Assembly: GCF_025961575.1 (NCBI RefSeq)
Contig: NZ_JAOQNX010000025.1
Coordinates: 17,770 to 81,769 of the forward strand
Reading direction: 5' to 3'
DNA: 64,000 nucleotides
Source: Rhodoblastus acidophilus
GTDB lineage: Bacteria; Pseudomonadota; Alphaproteobacteria; Rhizobiales; Beijerinckiaceae
Shown: piece by piece, positions 6,771 to 15,360 of the stretch
Layout: every line of letters begins with the position of its first letter
Numbering within the stretch: position 1 is the first letter of the stretch
The notes under the pieces: generated by a model
What the model was told of the DNA's origin: nothing
Databases searched by the model: none
The model's input: the letters and a program-made list of their open reading frames with translations, nothing else
Position numbers and translations under genes: made by a program

Positions 6771-7625
6771 ATGACGATGATTACAGCGGACCCCGCCCCC
6801 CTCGCGGTTACATCGGGCGTCTTGCGCGGCAAGCGCGGGCTGGTGATGGGCCTCGCCAACAACCGCTCGATCGCCTGGGGCATCGCCAAGGCGGCGCGGC
6901 TCGCCGGCGCGGAGATCGCGCTGACCTATCAGGGCGAGGCGCTGGAGCGGCGCGTGCGCCCGCTCGCCGCCGAACTCGAGGCCCATGTGGTCGGCGAATG
7001 CGACGTCACCAACGGCGAGTCGATCGACAAGGTTTTCGCCGAAGTCGAAAAGCTCTGGGGCAAGCTGGACTTCCTGGTCCATTGCATCGCCTATTCCGAC
7101 AAGGACGAGCTCACCGGCCGCTACATCGACACCACCGAGCAGAATTTCACCACTTCGCTGTCGATCTCCTGCTATTCCTTCACCGCCGTCGCGCAGCGCG
7201 CGGAAAAGCTGATGAAGGACGGCGGGTCCATGCTGACCCTGACCTATTACGGTGCGGAAAAGTGGATGCCGCATTACAATGTGATGGGCGTCGCCAAGGC
7301 CGCGCTGGAGGCCAGCGTGCGCTATCTCGCCGCCGACCTCGGCGAGAAGAACATTACGGTCAACGCCATTTCCGCCGGTCCGATCAAGACGCTCGCCGCC
7401 TCCGGCATCGGCGATTTCCGCTACATCCTGAAGTGGAACGAATATAACGCGCCGCTGCGCCGCACCGTGACCATCGAGGAAGTCGGCGAAAGCGCCGTGT
7501 TCCTGCTCTCTCCCATGTCGCGCGGGATCACCGGCGAAATCCTGCATGTCGACGCCGGCTACCATGTCGTCGGCATGAAGAATCCCAAGGCGCCCGACAT
7601 CGGCGAAATCGTCAAGAAGGATTGA
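6771..7625 (+). CDS. fabI: Enoyl-[acyl-carrier-protein] reductase (NADH)
   Basis: FabI reduces trans-2-enoyl-ACP in the last step of each fatty-acid elongation cycle. This 284-residue SDR-fold protein has the FabI-type nucleotide-binding start GLANNRSIAWGIAKA and the catalytic arrangement Tyr159, Tyr169, Lys176 in LTYYGAEKWMPHYNVMGVAK, with the spacing of E. coli FabI (Y146/Y156/K163). The C-terminus (SRGITGEILHVDAGYHVVGM) is also typical. ATG at 6771 was chosen; ATG at 6777 is a close alternative. The upstream 290 bp contain no other gene. Its stop overlaps the TTG start of the phosphatase gene. Confidence 0.94.
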   Translation: MTMITADPAPLAVTSGVLRGKRGLVMGLANNRSIAWGIAKAARLAGAEIALTYQGEALERRVRPLAAELEAHVVGECDVTNGESIDKVFAEVEKLWGKLDFLVHCIAYSDKDELTGRYIDTTEQNFTTSLSISCYSFTAVAQRAEKLMKDGGSMLTLTYYGAEKWMPHYNVMGVAKAALEASVRYLAADLGEKNITVNAISAGPIKTLAASGIGDFRYILKWNEYNAPLRRTVTIEEVGESAVFLLSPMSRGITGEILHVDAGYHVVGMKNPKAPDIGEIVKKD

Positions 7626-8209
7626 CGGCGCTGCAGCTGTTCTTCCTGCGCCACGGCGAAACCGACTGGAACGCCGAAGGGCGCCTGCAGGGCCAGCAGG
7701 ACATTCCGCTCAACGCTTTGGGTCGCCGCCAGGCGGCCCAGGCCGGCCGCAAGCTCAAGAAAATTTTTGGCGCAGGCGGCGTTCCGGCGGTCTGGCAGGC
7801 CTCGCCGCTCACGCGCACCCGCGACACAATGACGCTGGCGCGCGCCGAACTGGGCCTGCCCGCCGCGGGCGTGCGCCTCGACGACCGCTTGAAAGAGTTC
7901 ACCTTCGGCCGCTGGGAAGGTAAGACCTGGCCGGACGTCATGGCCCTGGACCCCGAGGGCGCGGCGGCGCGGGACCGCGACAAGTGGAATTTTTGCCCCC
8001 CCGGCGGCGAATCCTACGCCCATCTGGCGGAGCGGCTGCGGCCCTGGCTCGCCGAACAGCAGCCGCCGACGGTGGTCGTCTCCCATGGCGGCGTCGCCCG
8101 CGCGCTGATGCATCTCATCGGCGGCCTCCCCATCGAGCGCGCCCCCACCGCCGACATCTGGCAGGGCAGGGTGCTGGTGTTTTCAACGGGGAAGTTCGAG
8201 TGGGTGTGA
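7622..8209 (+). CDS. Histidine phosphatase family protein
   Basis: This is a 195-residue phosphoglycerate-mutase-like phosphatase. The N-terminal RHGETDWN motif carries the phospho-accepting His. A second Arg sits in SPLTRTRDT, the conserved Glu in LDDRLKEFTFGRWEGKTW, and the second His in VVVSHGGVARALMHL. The physiological substrate is not evident. The TTG start lies inside the fabI stop (TTGA), so translation is probably coupled to fabI. The 3' end overlaps the convergent gene at 8183 by 27 bp. Confidence 0.87.
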   Translation: MTALQLFFLRHGETDWNAEGRLQGQQDIPLNALGRRQAAQAGRKLKKIFGAGGVPAVWQASPLTRTRDTMTLARAELGLPAAGVRLDDRLKEFTFGRWEGKTWPDVMALDPEGAAARDRDKWNFCPPGGESYAHLAERLRPWLAEQQPPTVVVSHGGVARALMHLIGGLPIERAPTADIWQGRVLVFSTGKFEWV

Positions 8210-9394
8210 GGCGGGCGCGAATTTTTGTGCGCACAGGTCGGGCGAATGGTTGGGCGGCCAGGCTCCGCGCAGGATATTGCCGCCGATTTGCGTGACCAGC
8301 GTCCGATAGGTCGCGCCATCGCCGGCGACGCAGGCCATGCCGGCGAATTCGTTGAGGCTCCAGACGCTGTGGGGATAACGCGCGCGCGCCTCTTCAAAAC
8401 CCCGCTTCATTTTCGGCCAGGAGGCTTCGGTCTCGCCGAAAAAGTCGACATTGCCGCTGTTGGTGGCCAAAATCCTGAGATAGATCCAGGTGTAGAGCAT
8501 CGCGCCATATGTGTTCCTGGGGTTCTCCGTGGCCTCCGTGGCGAAAGCCTCCACCAATTTCCAGGAGCCTCCCCATTTCGGGCTGAGATGGTCGGCGACC
8601 TGCGTATAGTCCTGGGAACAGTCCTGCTTGGTCTCGACCGCTTGCTTGAGGGCGTCCATCGCCTGTTGCATCGGCGCGCCGGATTCGGTGAGCACGCCAA
8701 TATATTCGCGGTGCCAAACCGGATTGTTCGCGGCGTAGGCCTTGCTTTCGCGCAGGACGGCCTCGGCCTTGGCCATGCGGTCCCGGAACAGCCGCCATCC
8801 CTCGGGCGAGACGGTGTTGGCGTAGCCGCCTCCGCGCGCGTTCCAGGCGTAAACGCGCCAATAGATGGCCTCCGTGACCGCGGCGGCCGCTGATTTCGGC
8901 TTGGCGTCCCGCCAATGCCGGAGGATTCGGCCGTCCTTCTCCCAATAGGCGGCGCTGAATCGCCGCGAAAGCGAGGTGTGGTACGTCAGCAGCTTGAGCC
9001 CGCCATTGGCGCTCCGCTGGTTCGGCTGATTCCAATCGTCGAACAGCCGGTCGAGATCGTCGAATTGCTCCCGCTCGAACAGCTGGTCGGGGAGCGCCGC
9101 GAGCTGCAGCCAGCTGTTGCCGCCGTCGAACCATTTGGGCCGGCCCTCGGCGTCCAGATCGCCGACGCCCGTATCCGCCGGAATCGTCGGCGCGAGGTCG
9201 CCGGTGAAGGAGCCGTCGGGCGGCGACAGATGGTAGCGCATGTTCAGATTGGCGAGGTAGCGCGCATAGGCGTAACCGTCATTCTGTGCGGCGACCTGCG
9301 CCGGCGTCAGTGGGGACCTGGTCGCGTCCTCGGCGGCGCCGGCGGAGGCGGAAAGAGACAAAAGAAAAGCGAGGGAAAATAGAGGGGATCGCAT
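8183..9394 (-). CDS. Secreted protein of unknown function (possibly DUF4034-like)
   Basis: This is a 403-residue protein with a clear Sec signal peptide (MRSPLFSLAFLLSLSASAGA, cleavage near residue 20). The mature part is rich in Trp and Tyr, with motifs such as FDDLDRLFDDWNQ, YHTSLSRRF, EAIYWRVYAWNARGGG, YTWIYLRILA and VWSLNEFAGMAC. These suggest a helical repeat fold and recall DUF4034-type proteins, but I cannot assign a function. Its 3' end overlaps the histidine phosphatase gene on the other strand by 27 bp. No partner gene is in the same operon. Confidence 0.72.
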   Translation of the reverse strand: MRSPLFSLAFLLSLSASAGAAEDATRSPLTPAQVAAQNDGYAYARYLANLNMRYHLSPPDGSFTGDLAPTIPADTGVGDLDAEGRPKWFDGGNSWLQLAALPDQLFEREQFDDLDRLFDDWNQPNQRSANGGLKLLTYHTSLSRRFSAAYWEKDGRILRHWRDAKPKSAAAAVTEAIYWRVYAWNARGGGYANTVSPEGWRLFRDRMAKAEAVLRESKAYAANNPVWHREYIGVLTESGAPMQQAMDALKQAVETKQDCSQDYTQVADHLSPKWGGSWKLVEAFATEATENPRNTYGAMLYTWIYLRILATNSGNVDFFGETEASWPKMKRGFEEARARYPHSVWSLNEFAGMACVAGDGATYRTLVTQIGGNILRGAWPPNHSPDLCAQKFAPASHPLELPR

Positions 9395-9496
9395 GCCGCA
9401 ACGATAGCCGGCGGCGCGTTGCGCAAGGCCTAACGCGCCGCTTAAAATTCAGGGCAATCACCTAGGCGGCGGCCCTAGGTTGCCGAAGCGTCATGC

Positions 9497-9904
9497 GTGA
9501 CTAACTTGCCCGAACTGAAGCGCCGCTTGGGGCGCGATTCGCGAGACCGATCCTTGACCGACCGCCGGGCCATCGCAGAAAAAGTCAGAGCGCGCGCCAC
9601 CGAGGCCGGGCGCGCCTTCGCCTTCCATTTCTTTCTGCGCTACGGCGACCACACCGATCCCGCGACCGCGCGCGACTGCGCCCTCGCCCGGCGCTTTTTC
9701 GCCCTGGCCGCCGGGGAGGCCCTGGCGGAGCAAAAAATGCTCGATGAGGCCGACCGGCCGCTGATGAGCGAATATGCGCTTGCCGCCGTCGAGGTCGCGT
9801 TCAACGAGCGTTTGCGCGCCCTGGCGGCGGAGAAATTCGAACCCGTCCGGTTGGGCTGGACCCCGGATCAGTCCCGGGACGCCCCGTCGCCGCCGCCGGC
9901 CTGA
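9497..9904 (+). CDS. Small hypothetical protein
   Basis: This is a 135-residue soluble protein with no signal or membrane segment. It is mostly helical and Ala/Arg-rich (RAFAFHFFLRYGDHTDPATA, AAVEVAFNERLRALAAEKF), with a Pro-rich tail. I do not recognise a family. It starts at GTG and lies between two leftward genes. Its last 37 bp overlap the end of the convergent TyrA-family gene. Codon use resembles that of the neighbours, which supports it being expressed. Confidence 0.55.
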   Translation: MTNLPELKRRLGRDSRDRSLTDRRAIAEKVRARATEAGRAFAFHFFLRYGDHTDPATARDCALARRFFALAAGEALAEQKMLDEADRPLMSEYALAAVEVAFNERLRALAAEKFEPVRLGWTPDQSRDAPSPPPA

Positions 9905-10680
9905 GCGTCGCGCTCGCCGTTCTGTTCCAGCTGTTCCGCCAGCTCCGCCGCCAGCCCGAAAAATTTCCGCCGCACGTCGGGGGCGTAGGGGTTCATCCGC
10001 TCGATGGCGTAAAAAACCTCGGGCGCGTCATAGCGCACCATCTCGACCACCCGCATCAGCAGATCGAAGCTGACGGTGGTCATGGCGCGGGGCAGGGGCT
10101 CCATCTCCACCAAAACCTTGGCGATCAGATGCACAAGGCCCTGCACCATGGCGGCCTCGCGGTCGTGCTGTTCCGGCGTGGCGATGATCGCGTCGAGCGC
10201 CAGGGTCTGGCGCAGCCAGCCCGCCAGCGGCCGGGTCCAATGGCCGCGAATCGGGCAGAGCACGATCTTCATCCCCTTGACGCCGCCGCGCGCGGATTGC
10301 GGTCCGAACATCGGATGGGTGCCGATAATGTCGACCTGCTCCGGCAATTCCTCGCGCATGATCTGCGCCGGCAAGACTTTGACGGAACAGACGTCGATGA
10401 CCAGAGCGCCCTGGCGCAGGTGCGGCCGAATGTCGCGGCAGGTCTGGCGCAGCGCCGGGACCGGCACGGCGAGGATCACCACGTCGCAGCCGGCGGCTTC
10501 CGCCAGGCTGGCGAAGCGCACGCCCTTGATCGGCTCCTTCGGGGTGGGATCGTAGCCGAGCAGCGGCAGCCGGGCGCCGACATGGGCGGCGATCAGCCGG
10601 CCGAAGGCGCCGAGACCGATCAGTCCGATCCGCGGCGGCCCGCCTTTTCTCCTGACCGGATGTTTCGAACCCTGATTCAT
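9868..10680 (-). CDS. Prephenate/arogenate dehydrogenase family protein
   Basis: This is a 270-residue NAD(P)-dependent dehydrogenase of the TyrA type, which would convert prephenate or arogenate towards tyrosine. A Rossmann motif (IGLIGLGAFGRLIAAHVG) begins at about residue 18. The family motifs DVVILAVPV, DVCSVKV and the IIGTHPMFGPQSA loop with the substrate-binding His are visible. The helical C-terminal dimerisation domain is shorter than in E. coli TyrA, and there is no chorismate mutase domain. It is a single gene without other aromatic-biosynthesis genes nearby. Substrate choice cannot be settled from sequence. Confidence 0.8.
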   Translation of the reverse strand: MNQGSKHPVRRKGGPPRIGLIGLGAFGRLIAAHVGARLPLLGYDPTPKEPIKGVRFASLAEAAGCDVVILAVPVPALRQTCRDIRPHLRQGALVIDVCSVKVLPAQIMREELPEQVDIIGTHPMFGPQSARGGVKGMKIVLCPIRGHWTRPLAGWLRQTLALDAIIATPEQHDREAAMVQGLVHLIAKVLVEMEPLPRAMTTVSFDLLMRVVEMVRYDAPEVFYAIERMNPYAPDVRRKFFGLAAELAEQLEQNGERDAQAGGGDGASRD

Positions 10681-10975
10681 ATCTCCCCGCGCGCCTGACT
10701 TGCTTTGGCCCGGTCAAGCCGTTCACCCCGCGAAAGTCAAGTTCCGCACAGCGCCCGGGGCTGAACGCCAACCGTGGTCTTAACCATTTGGAAGCCATTC
10801 CGAACAAATATGCGTTCAAGGCGCCGTTGGGTCGTGAAGCCGCGGCGGGGCGGCGCCAGTAAGAGTTCCTCATTGCGATGATGTCTTGACGACTAGGGCG
10901 CGCGTTCTCTGGCGCCCGACGCTGATTGCAGCGGTCGCGCCGATGATTTTTTGCGTCGCGTTCGGATTTGAGTCG

Positions 10976-11001
10976 GTTTGCCGCGTCAGGGCGCGGCAAA
11001 C
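10976..11001 (+). promoter_or_regulatory. Hairpin in the autotransporter leader
   Basis: GTTTGCCGCG and CGCGGCAAAC form a perfect 10-bp stem with a 6-nt loop, ending 29 bp before the autotransporter ATG. The 350-bp gap upstream contains no gene and no T-run follows the stem, so it is more likely a leader structure affecting translation or mRNA stability than a terminator. No promoter could be assigned with confidence. Confidence 0.4.
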
Positions 11002-11030
11002 GCGAAGGCATATTGCCCAGGGATTGTCGC

Positions 11031-14018
11031 ATGAGTCATTTTCGTACCCGTTTGCTGGCCTCCGTCGCCGGCGCCGCCATGATCGCGCATGCGCACGCCG
11101 GTCAATTCGTCAATGGCGGCTTTGAAGCGGGGACGCTCACGGGCTGGACCCAGGGCGGCGGCGTCTGGTCGAGCGGCGATTATCCCGTCCCCGCCGATTA
11201 CCTGCCCGGCGGACGGAATTACGTCGCCAATTCGGCCGCAATCACGATCATGAACCCGGGCTACGACCCCAACACCGACGACAGGCTCGCCACGGTCTAT
11301 AGCGGCGGCCATTCCGTGATGATCAACAATCCGACGCCGGACAATTCCGTCTCGGTGCTCAGCCAGCGCGTCAGCGCTTACACGGATTCGCACATTTCCT
11401 TCGCCTTCGCCGCGGTGCTGGAATCCTCTCACGGCCTGACCGATTCCGATTCCTTCATCGTCACCGCCACCGACGCTACGCTGAACAAGGTGATCTATAG
11501 CTACAACATCAATTCGGCCAACGCGCCCGGCCTGTTCAATCCGTCCCAGCTCCAGAAGGGATGGTATTATTCGAACTGGATGACCCAGTACATCAATGTC
11601 GGCCGTCTCGCCGGCCATGACTTCGTCCTGTCGATCCTGGCCAATGACTGCCCCTATGGCGCGCATGCCGGCTACGCCTATCTCGACAATGTCGGCTCCG
11701 CCGTGCCGCCGGTGTCCGGCGACGGCATCCAGTACTGGAATGGCGCGGCGAAGGGCCCGACCGGCGCGCTTGGCGGCGGCGACGGAACCTGGACCGCGCT
11801 GAGCCAGAACTGGACCGACAACACCGGCGTCTGGGGCGGCGCGCTCAACCCGTTGGTCGGCGGCCCGGTGTTCGCGGGGCCGAAGGGAACGGTCAAGGTC
11901 AGCAACAGCAATGGCCAGGTCAGCATTGGCGCGGCGCAATTCCTCACCGACGGCTATGTGATCAAGGGCGATCCGATCCGGCTTAGGGACGGCACCGTCT
12001 GGGTCGCGGTCGGCGACGGCAGCAACCAGGGCTATTCCGACATCACCGCCACAATCGACGCGCCGCTGTTTGGCGGCGGCGGCCTGACCAAGGTGGACAA
12101 TGGCGTGCTCGTCCTCAACGGCGTCAACACCTATACCGGCGTCACCACCGCCGACACCGGCACGCTGATCGGCTCGGCCACGAGTTTCGGCAAGGGCCAG
12201 GTGATGATCTACGACAAATTCGTCATCGACCAGCCGACCGCCGCCAATTTCGACAATCTGATCAGCGGCTGGGGCTCGTTCGAGAAGCGCGGCGCCGGCA
12301 TGCTGACCCTGACGGCGGCCAGCGATTTCTGGGGCGACACTTTGGTGTCGGCGGGCGAATTGCGCGTTCAGGGCGCGCTGTCGGGCTCAACCGTCACCGT
12401 CGGCGCCGGGGGCAAGCTCAGCGGCGCCGGAACGGTGGGCGGCGTGGTGGCGCAGGCGGGCGCGGTGGTCGCGCCGGGAACGGGCGCCCTCGACCGATTG
12501 ACCGTCGCGGGCGACTACATCCAGCAGAAGGGCGCCGACCTGCAGATCCAGGTCAAGACGGTGACGGGCAACAGCGGGCTGACGGTCGCCGGCGCCGCCA
12601 AATTCGATCCCGCCGGCGGCGCGAAGCTCGACATCACCAATCTCGACCTCGCCAACGCCCAGAAGATCGACCGAAGCAACTACTGGATTCTGGAAAACCG
12701 CTACCCGATCCTCACCGCCGCCAAGGGCGTGAGCGGCGCGCCCTCGCTCGCCGGGCCGACTTTCGTCTCGGCCTTCTACGACCTCAAGGTCAACACCGAC
12801 CAGACCCATGTCTATCTCGACGTGGCGCAGACCACGGCCTTCGACGCCTTCGCCCGGACCCGCAACCAGCGCGCCGCCGCGCAGGGCCTCGATTCCGTCA
12901 ACAAGGGCGAGCTCTACAACGCCATCGGCTATCTCGGCACGGCGGCCGGCGATCCCCGGGCCGAGGCGCGGCGCGCCTATGACGCCATTTCCGGCGAGGT
13001 CTACGCCTCCGCCCGCACCGTGATGATCGAGGACAGCCGCATCGTGCGCGACACGTTCGTCCTGCGCCTGAGCGACGCCGAGGACGCCGATGTCTCCGCC
13101 TCGCTGCCGCTCGGCTATGCGCCGACGCAAACCGCCTTTCCCGCGCTCAAGGACGCGCCTGCGACGGCGAGCGCCAATGGGGCTTGGATCCAGGGCTTTG
13201 ATACTTGGGGCTCGAACGCGAGCGACGGCAACGCCATGGCGCTCACCCATCGGACCGGCGGCGTGCTGTTCGGCTATGACAATCTGCTCGGCGATCTCGT
13301 CCGCGTCGGCGTCGCCGGCGGCCTCAGCCAGACCGCCTTCGACGTCGCCGATCGCGCCGCCAAGGGGACCAGCGACAATTGGCACGCCGGCGTCTATGCG
13401 GGAACCCGGCTGAACGGCTGGGGTTTGAAGGCGGGCGCGGCCTGGACGGCGAGCAATTTCAGCGTCGCGCGCACGGCGGCCTTCGACGCCGCCTCCAACG
13501 CCTTCTACCCCGGCTATTCCAACCGCCTGTCGGGCCGGGGCCGCGATTCCACGGCGCAAGCCTTCGGCGACCTCAGCTATCGCATGCGCGCCGGCGCGGC
13601 CTGGTACGAGCCCTACGACAATCTCGCCTATGTGAGCGTCAACAGCGACCCGTTCACCGAGACGGGCGGCGCGGCGGCGCTGCACGCCGTCTCCAACGAT
13701 ACGCGGGTCGCCTTCAACACGCTCGGCGTCCGCGCGGCCTATGCTTATAATGTGGGCGCGGCGGTCTCGACCCTGCGCGGCGAACTGGGCTGGCAGCACG
13801 CCTTCGGCGATCTCGCCCCGCAGCAGATGCTGAAATTCGTCGGCGGCTCCGCCTTCACCATCTATGGCGCGCCCGTGGCGGAAAACGCCATGGTGGTGAA
13901 GGGCGCGGTCGATGTGGCGCTGACGGACTCGCTGTTCGTGACGGCGCGCTATGGCGCGCAGCTCGCCAAATCCGCCAATGACCAGAGCGTCAAGGGCGCG
14001 ATGGCCTACAAGTTCTGA
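11031..14018 (+). CDS. Autotransporter outer-membrane protein (type Va)
   Basis: This is a 995-residue surface or secreted protein. A signal peptide (to about residue 23, HAHA) is followed by a domain starting QFVNGGFEAGTLTGWTQGG, which looks like a carbohydrate-binding-type beta-sandwich. Two passenger-associated repeats come next, near residue 346 (GGGLTKVDNGVLVLNGVNTY) and near 413 (GAGMLTLTAASDFWGDTLVS), typical of beta-helix passengers. The C-terminal 280 residues (from NGAWIQGFDTWGS) are a beta-barrel translocator that ends in the terminal aromatic Phe (AYKF). ATG 11031 was chosen because it starts the signal peptide and follows AGGGA. Adhesion or binding is likely, but the ligand is unknown. 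Confidence 0.88.
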   Translation: MSHFRTRLLASVAGAAMIAHAHAGQFVNGGFEAGTLTGWTQGGGVWSSGDYPVPADYLPGGRNYVANSAAITIMNPGYDPNTDDRLATVYSGGHSVMINNPTPDNSVSVLSQRVSAYTDSHISFAFAAVLESSHGLTDSDSFIVTATDATLNKVIYSYNINSANAPGLFNPSQLQKGWYYSNWMTQYINVGRLAGHDFVLSILANDCPYGAHAGYAYLDNVGSAVPPVSGDGIQYWNGAAKGPTGALGGGDGTWTALSQNWTDNTGVWGGALNPLVGGPVFAGPKGTVKVSNSNGQVSIGAAQFLTDGYVIKGDPIRLRDGTVWVAVGDGSNQGYSDITATIDAPLFGGGGLTKVDNGVLVLNGVNTYTGVTTADTGTLIGSATSFGKGQVMIYDKFVIDQPTAANFDNLISGWGSFEKRGAGMLTLTAASDFWGDTLVSAGELRVQGALSGSTVTVGAGGKLSGAGTVGGVVAQAGAVVAPGTGALDRLTVAGDYIQQKGADLQIQVKTVTGNSGLTVAGAAKFDPAGGAKLDITNLDLANAQKIDRSNYWILENRYPILTAAKGVSGAPSLAGPTFVSAFYDLKVNTDQTHVYLDVAQTTAFDAFARTRNQRAAAQGLDSVNKGELYNAIGYLGTAAGDPRAEARRAYDAISGEVYASARTVMIEDSRIVRDTFVLRLSDAEDADVSASLPLGYAPTQTAFPALKDAPATASANGAWIQGFDTWGSNASDGNAMALTHRTGGVLFGYDNLLGDLVRVGVAGGLSQTAFDVADRAAKGTSDNWHAGVYAGTRLNGWGLKAGAAWTASNFSVARTAAFDAASNAFYPGYSNRLSGRGRDSTAQAFGDLSYRMRAGAAWYEPYDNLAYVSVNSDPFTETGGAAALHAVSNDTRVAFNTLGVRAAYAYNVGAAVSTLRGELGWQHAFGDLAPQQMLKFVGGSAFTIYGAPVAENAMVVKGAVDVALTDSLFVTARYGAQLAKSANDQSVKGAMAYKF

Positions 14019-14060
14019 GCGGCTCGGAGTTCAAAAAGCCGGAAGCAAGCCGCATCGACG

Positions 14061-14086
14061 CGTCATGCCCGTTCCCGGGCATGACG
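14061..14086 (+). terminator. Hairpin after the autotransporter gene
   Basis: CGTCATGCCCG and CGGGCATGACG form a perfect 11-bp stem around TTCC, 43 bp after the autotransporter stop. There is no clear T-run. The stem uses the same GTCATGCCCG/CGGGCATGAC words as the long inverted repeats at 34901 and 35535, so it is probably a short copy of that palindromic repeat acting as a 3'-end structure between two convergent genes. Confidence 0.55.
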
Positions 14087-14115
14087 TGTGTCAGATGGTT
14101 CGCGTTCCGATTCTC

Positions 14116-14238
14116 TTACTTCACCGGGTCCGGCGCGTGGCAAACGCCCGGAAACGTGTTGAATTTCGACCAGTCCCCGCAGGTCGTGCAGCCGGAGACC
14201 AGCAGACAGACGGCGGCGATACTCAAAAACTTGCCCAT
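14116..14238 (-). CDS. 40-residue lipoprotein
   Basis: This is a very small gene in the 300-bp gap between the autotransporter and the SDR gene. The product begins MGKFLSIAAVCLLVSGCTTC: a short charged start, a hydrophobic core and a near-perfect lipobox LVSGC with the lipidated Cys at residue 17. Two further Cys follow in the 23-residue mature part (TTCGDWSK and GVCHAPD). It resembles the small entericidin-like or peptidoglycan-facing lipoproteins of alphaproteobacteria in size only. The function is unknown. The start is ATG with a weak AGG upstream. Confidence 0.65.
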   Translation of the reverse strand: MGKFLSIAAVCLLVSGCTTCGDWSKFNTFPGVCHAPDPVK

Positions 14239-14324
14239 ATGGCGCCTGATCCCGAAAGAGCCTTCAAACGCGAGCTTGAGGGGAGAGGGGGGCAGGTGTC
14301 AAGCGGGCCAAATCTGGACCGAAT

Positions 14325-15170
14325 TTACGCCGGAAAATCACAGGCGGCCGCGACCTCGGCGCCGGCCTCCAGCTCGCGCACAAATCCTTGCGTGCGCTCG
14401 CTGATCGCCTTCTGCGCCACGGAGCCGAGCACCAGCCGCAGCGGCGGGTTTTCGCTCTGCGCCGCCGCGATGATCGCGCGCGCCCCGCGAACGGGGTCAC
14501 CGAGCTGGCTCCCGCTGCTGCTCTGCACGGCGTTGCGCCGGGCGAGGGCGGTTTCGGCATAGGCGGGGATCGGGTTTTTCGGCGTTTTCAGCGAGCGCCC
14601 CGCCCAATCCGTGCGGAACGGTCCGGGCTCGACGATCACAACCTTGACGCCGAGCGGGGCCAGCTCCTTGGACATGGCCTCGGACAGGCCTTCGACGGCG
14701 AATTTTGTGGCGTTGTAATAGCCGATGCCGGGAAAGCCGCAGACCCCGGCCATGGAGGAAATGTTGACGATCACGCCCGCCCCTTGCGCCCGCATGATCG
14801 GCAGCACGGCGCGGCACAGCGCGGCGAGCCCGAACACATTGGTCTCGAACATGGCGCGGATGTCGTCGTCCTCGCCCTCCTCGATCGCGGCGAGATAGCC
14901 ATAGCCGGCATTGTTGACGAGCGCGTCGATGCGCCCGAACCTGTCCTGCGCCGCCTTTACTGCGGCGGCGATCGCGTCGGTCTTGTCGACGTCGAGCGCA
15001 AGGCCGAGGGCGTTTTCCGGCGAAAGCGCGACGAGGTCGGCGACTTTTTGCGCGTCGCGGGCGGTGACGACCACCTTTTTGCCGGCTTCCAGCAATTGCC
15101 GGGCGAGTTCGCGGCCAAATCCGGTGGAACATCCGGTGATGAACCAGACGGAGCGATCCGTTTGCGTCAT
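14325..15170 (-). CDS. SDR-family NAD(P)-dependent oxidoreductase
   Basis: This is a 281-residue classical short-chain dehydrogenase. The nucleotide-binding motif is VWFITGCSTGFGRELARQLL (T-G-x3-G-x-G), followed by LVNNAGYGY. The catalytic Ser lies in IVNISSMAG and the Tyr/Lys pair in GYYNATKFAVEGL. The form and the AIEEGEDDDIRAMFETN segment match the oxidoreductases often annotated as SDR-family alcohol dehydrogenases or retinol-like reductases. The substrate is unknown. ATG 15170 was chosen because longer versions add sequence unlike the family. It diverges from the synthetase gene, with 190 bp between them. Confidence 0.88.
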   Translation of the reverse strand: MTQTDRSVWFITGCSTGFGRELARQLLEAGKKVVVTARDAQKVADLVALSPENALGLALDVDKTDAIAAAVKAAQDRFGRIDALVNNAGYGYLAAIEEGEDDDIRAMFETNVFGLAALCRAVLPIMRAQGAGVIVNISSMAGVCGFPGIGYYNATKFAVEGLSEAMSKELAPLGVKVVIVEPGPFRTDWAGRSLKTPKNPIPAYAETALARRNAVQSSSGSQLGDPVRGARAIIAAAQSENPPLRLVLGSVAQKAISERTQGFVRELEAGAEVAAACDFPA

Positions 15171-15360
15171 ATTTCCGCCTCCGATTGCATGGATTTCAAA
15201 ACCTAACACCGATCCGCCGACCGGAAAACCGGTCGCGGAAAGGCCCCACTTTGCGGGTAGGACGCCGCCGTAAACCATGTTAGACCGGACCGCCCGCTTT
15301 GCGCGCGCCTGGCAGGGGTTGCGGACTCGCGACCCGCCCAAAAATCTAGCGGATTGAAAG

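Noticed and set aside
10779..10790. Second CtrA site (TTAACCAT) upstream of the autotransporter
   Set aside because: Only one half-site is present; no TTAA lies at the required 7-bp spacing.
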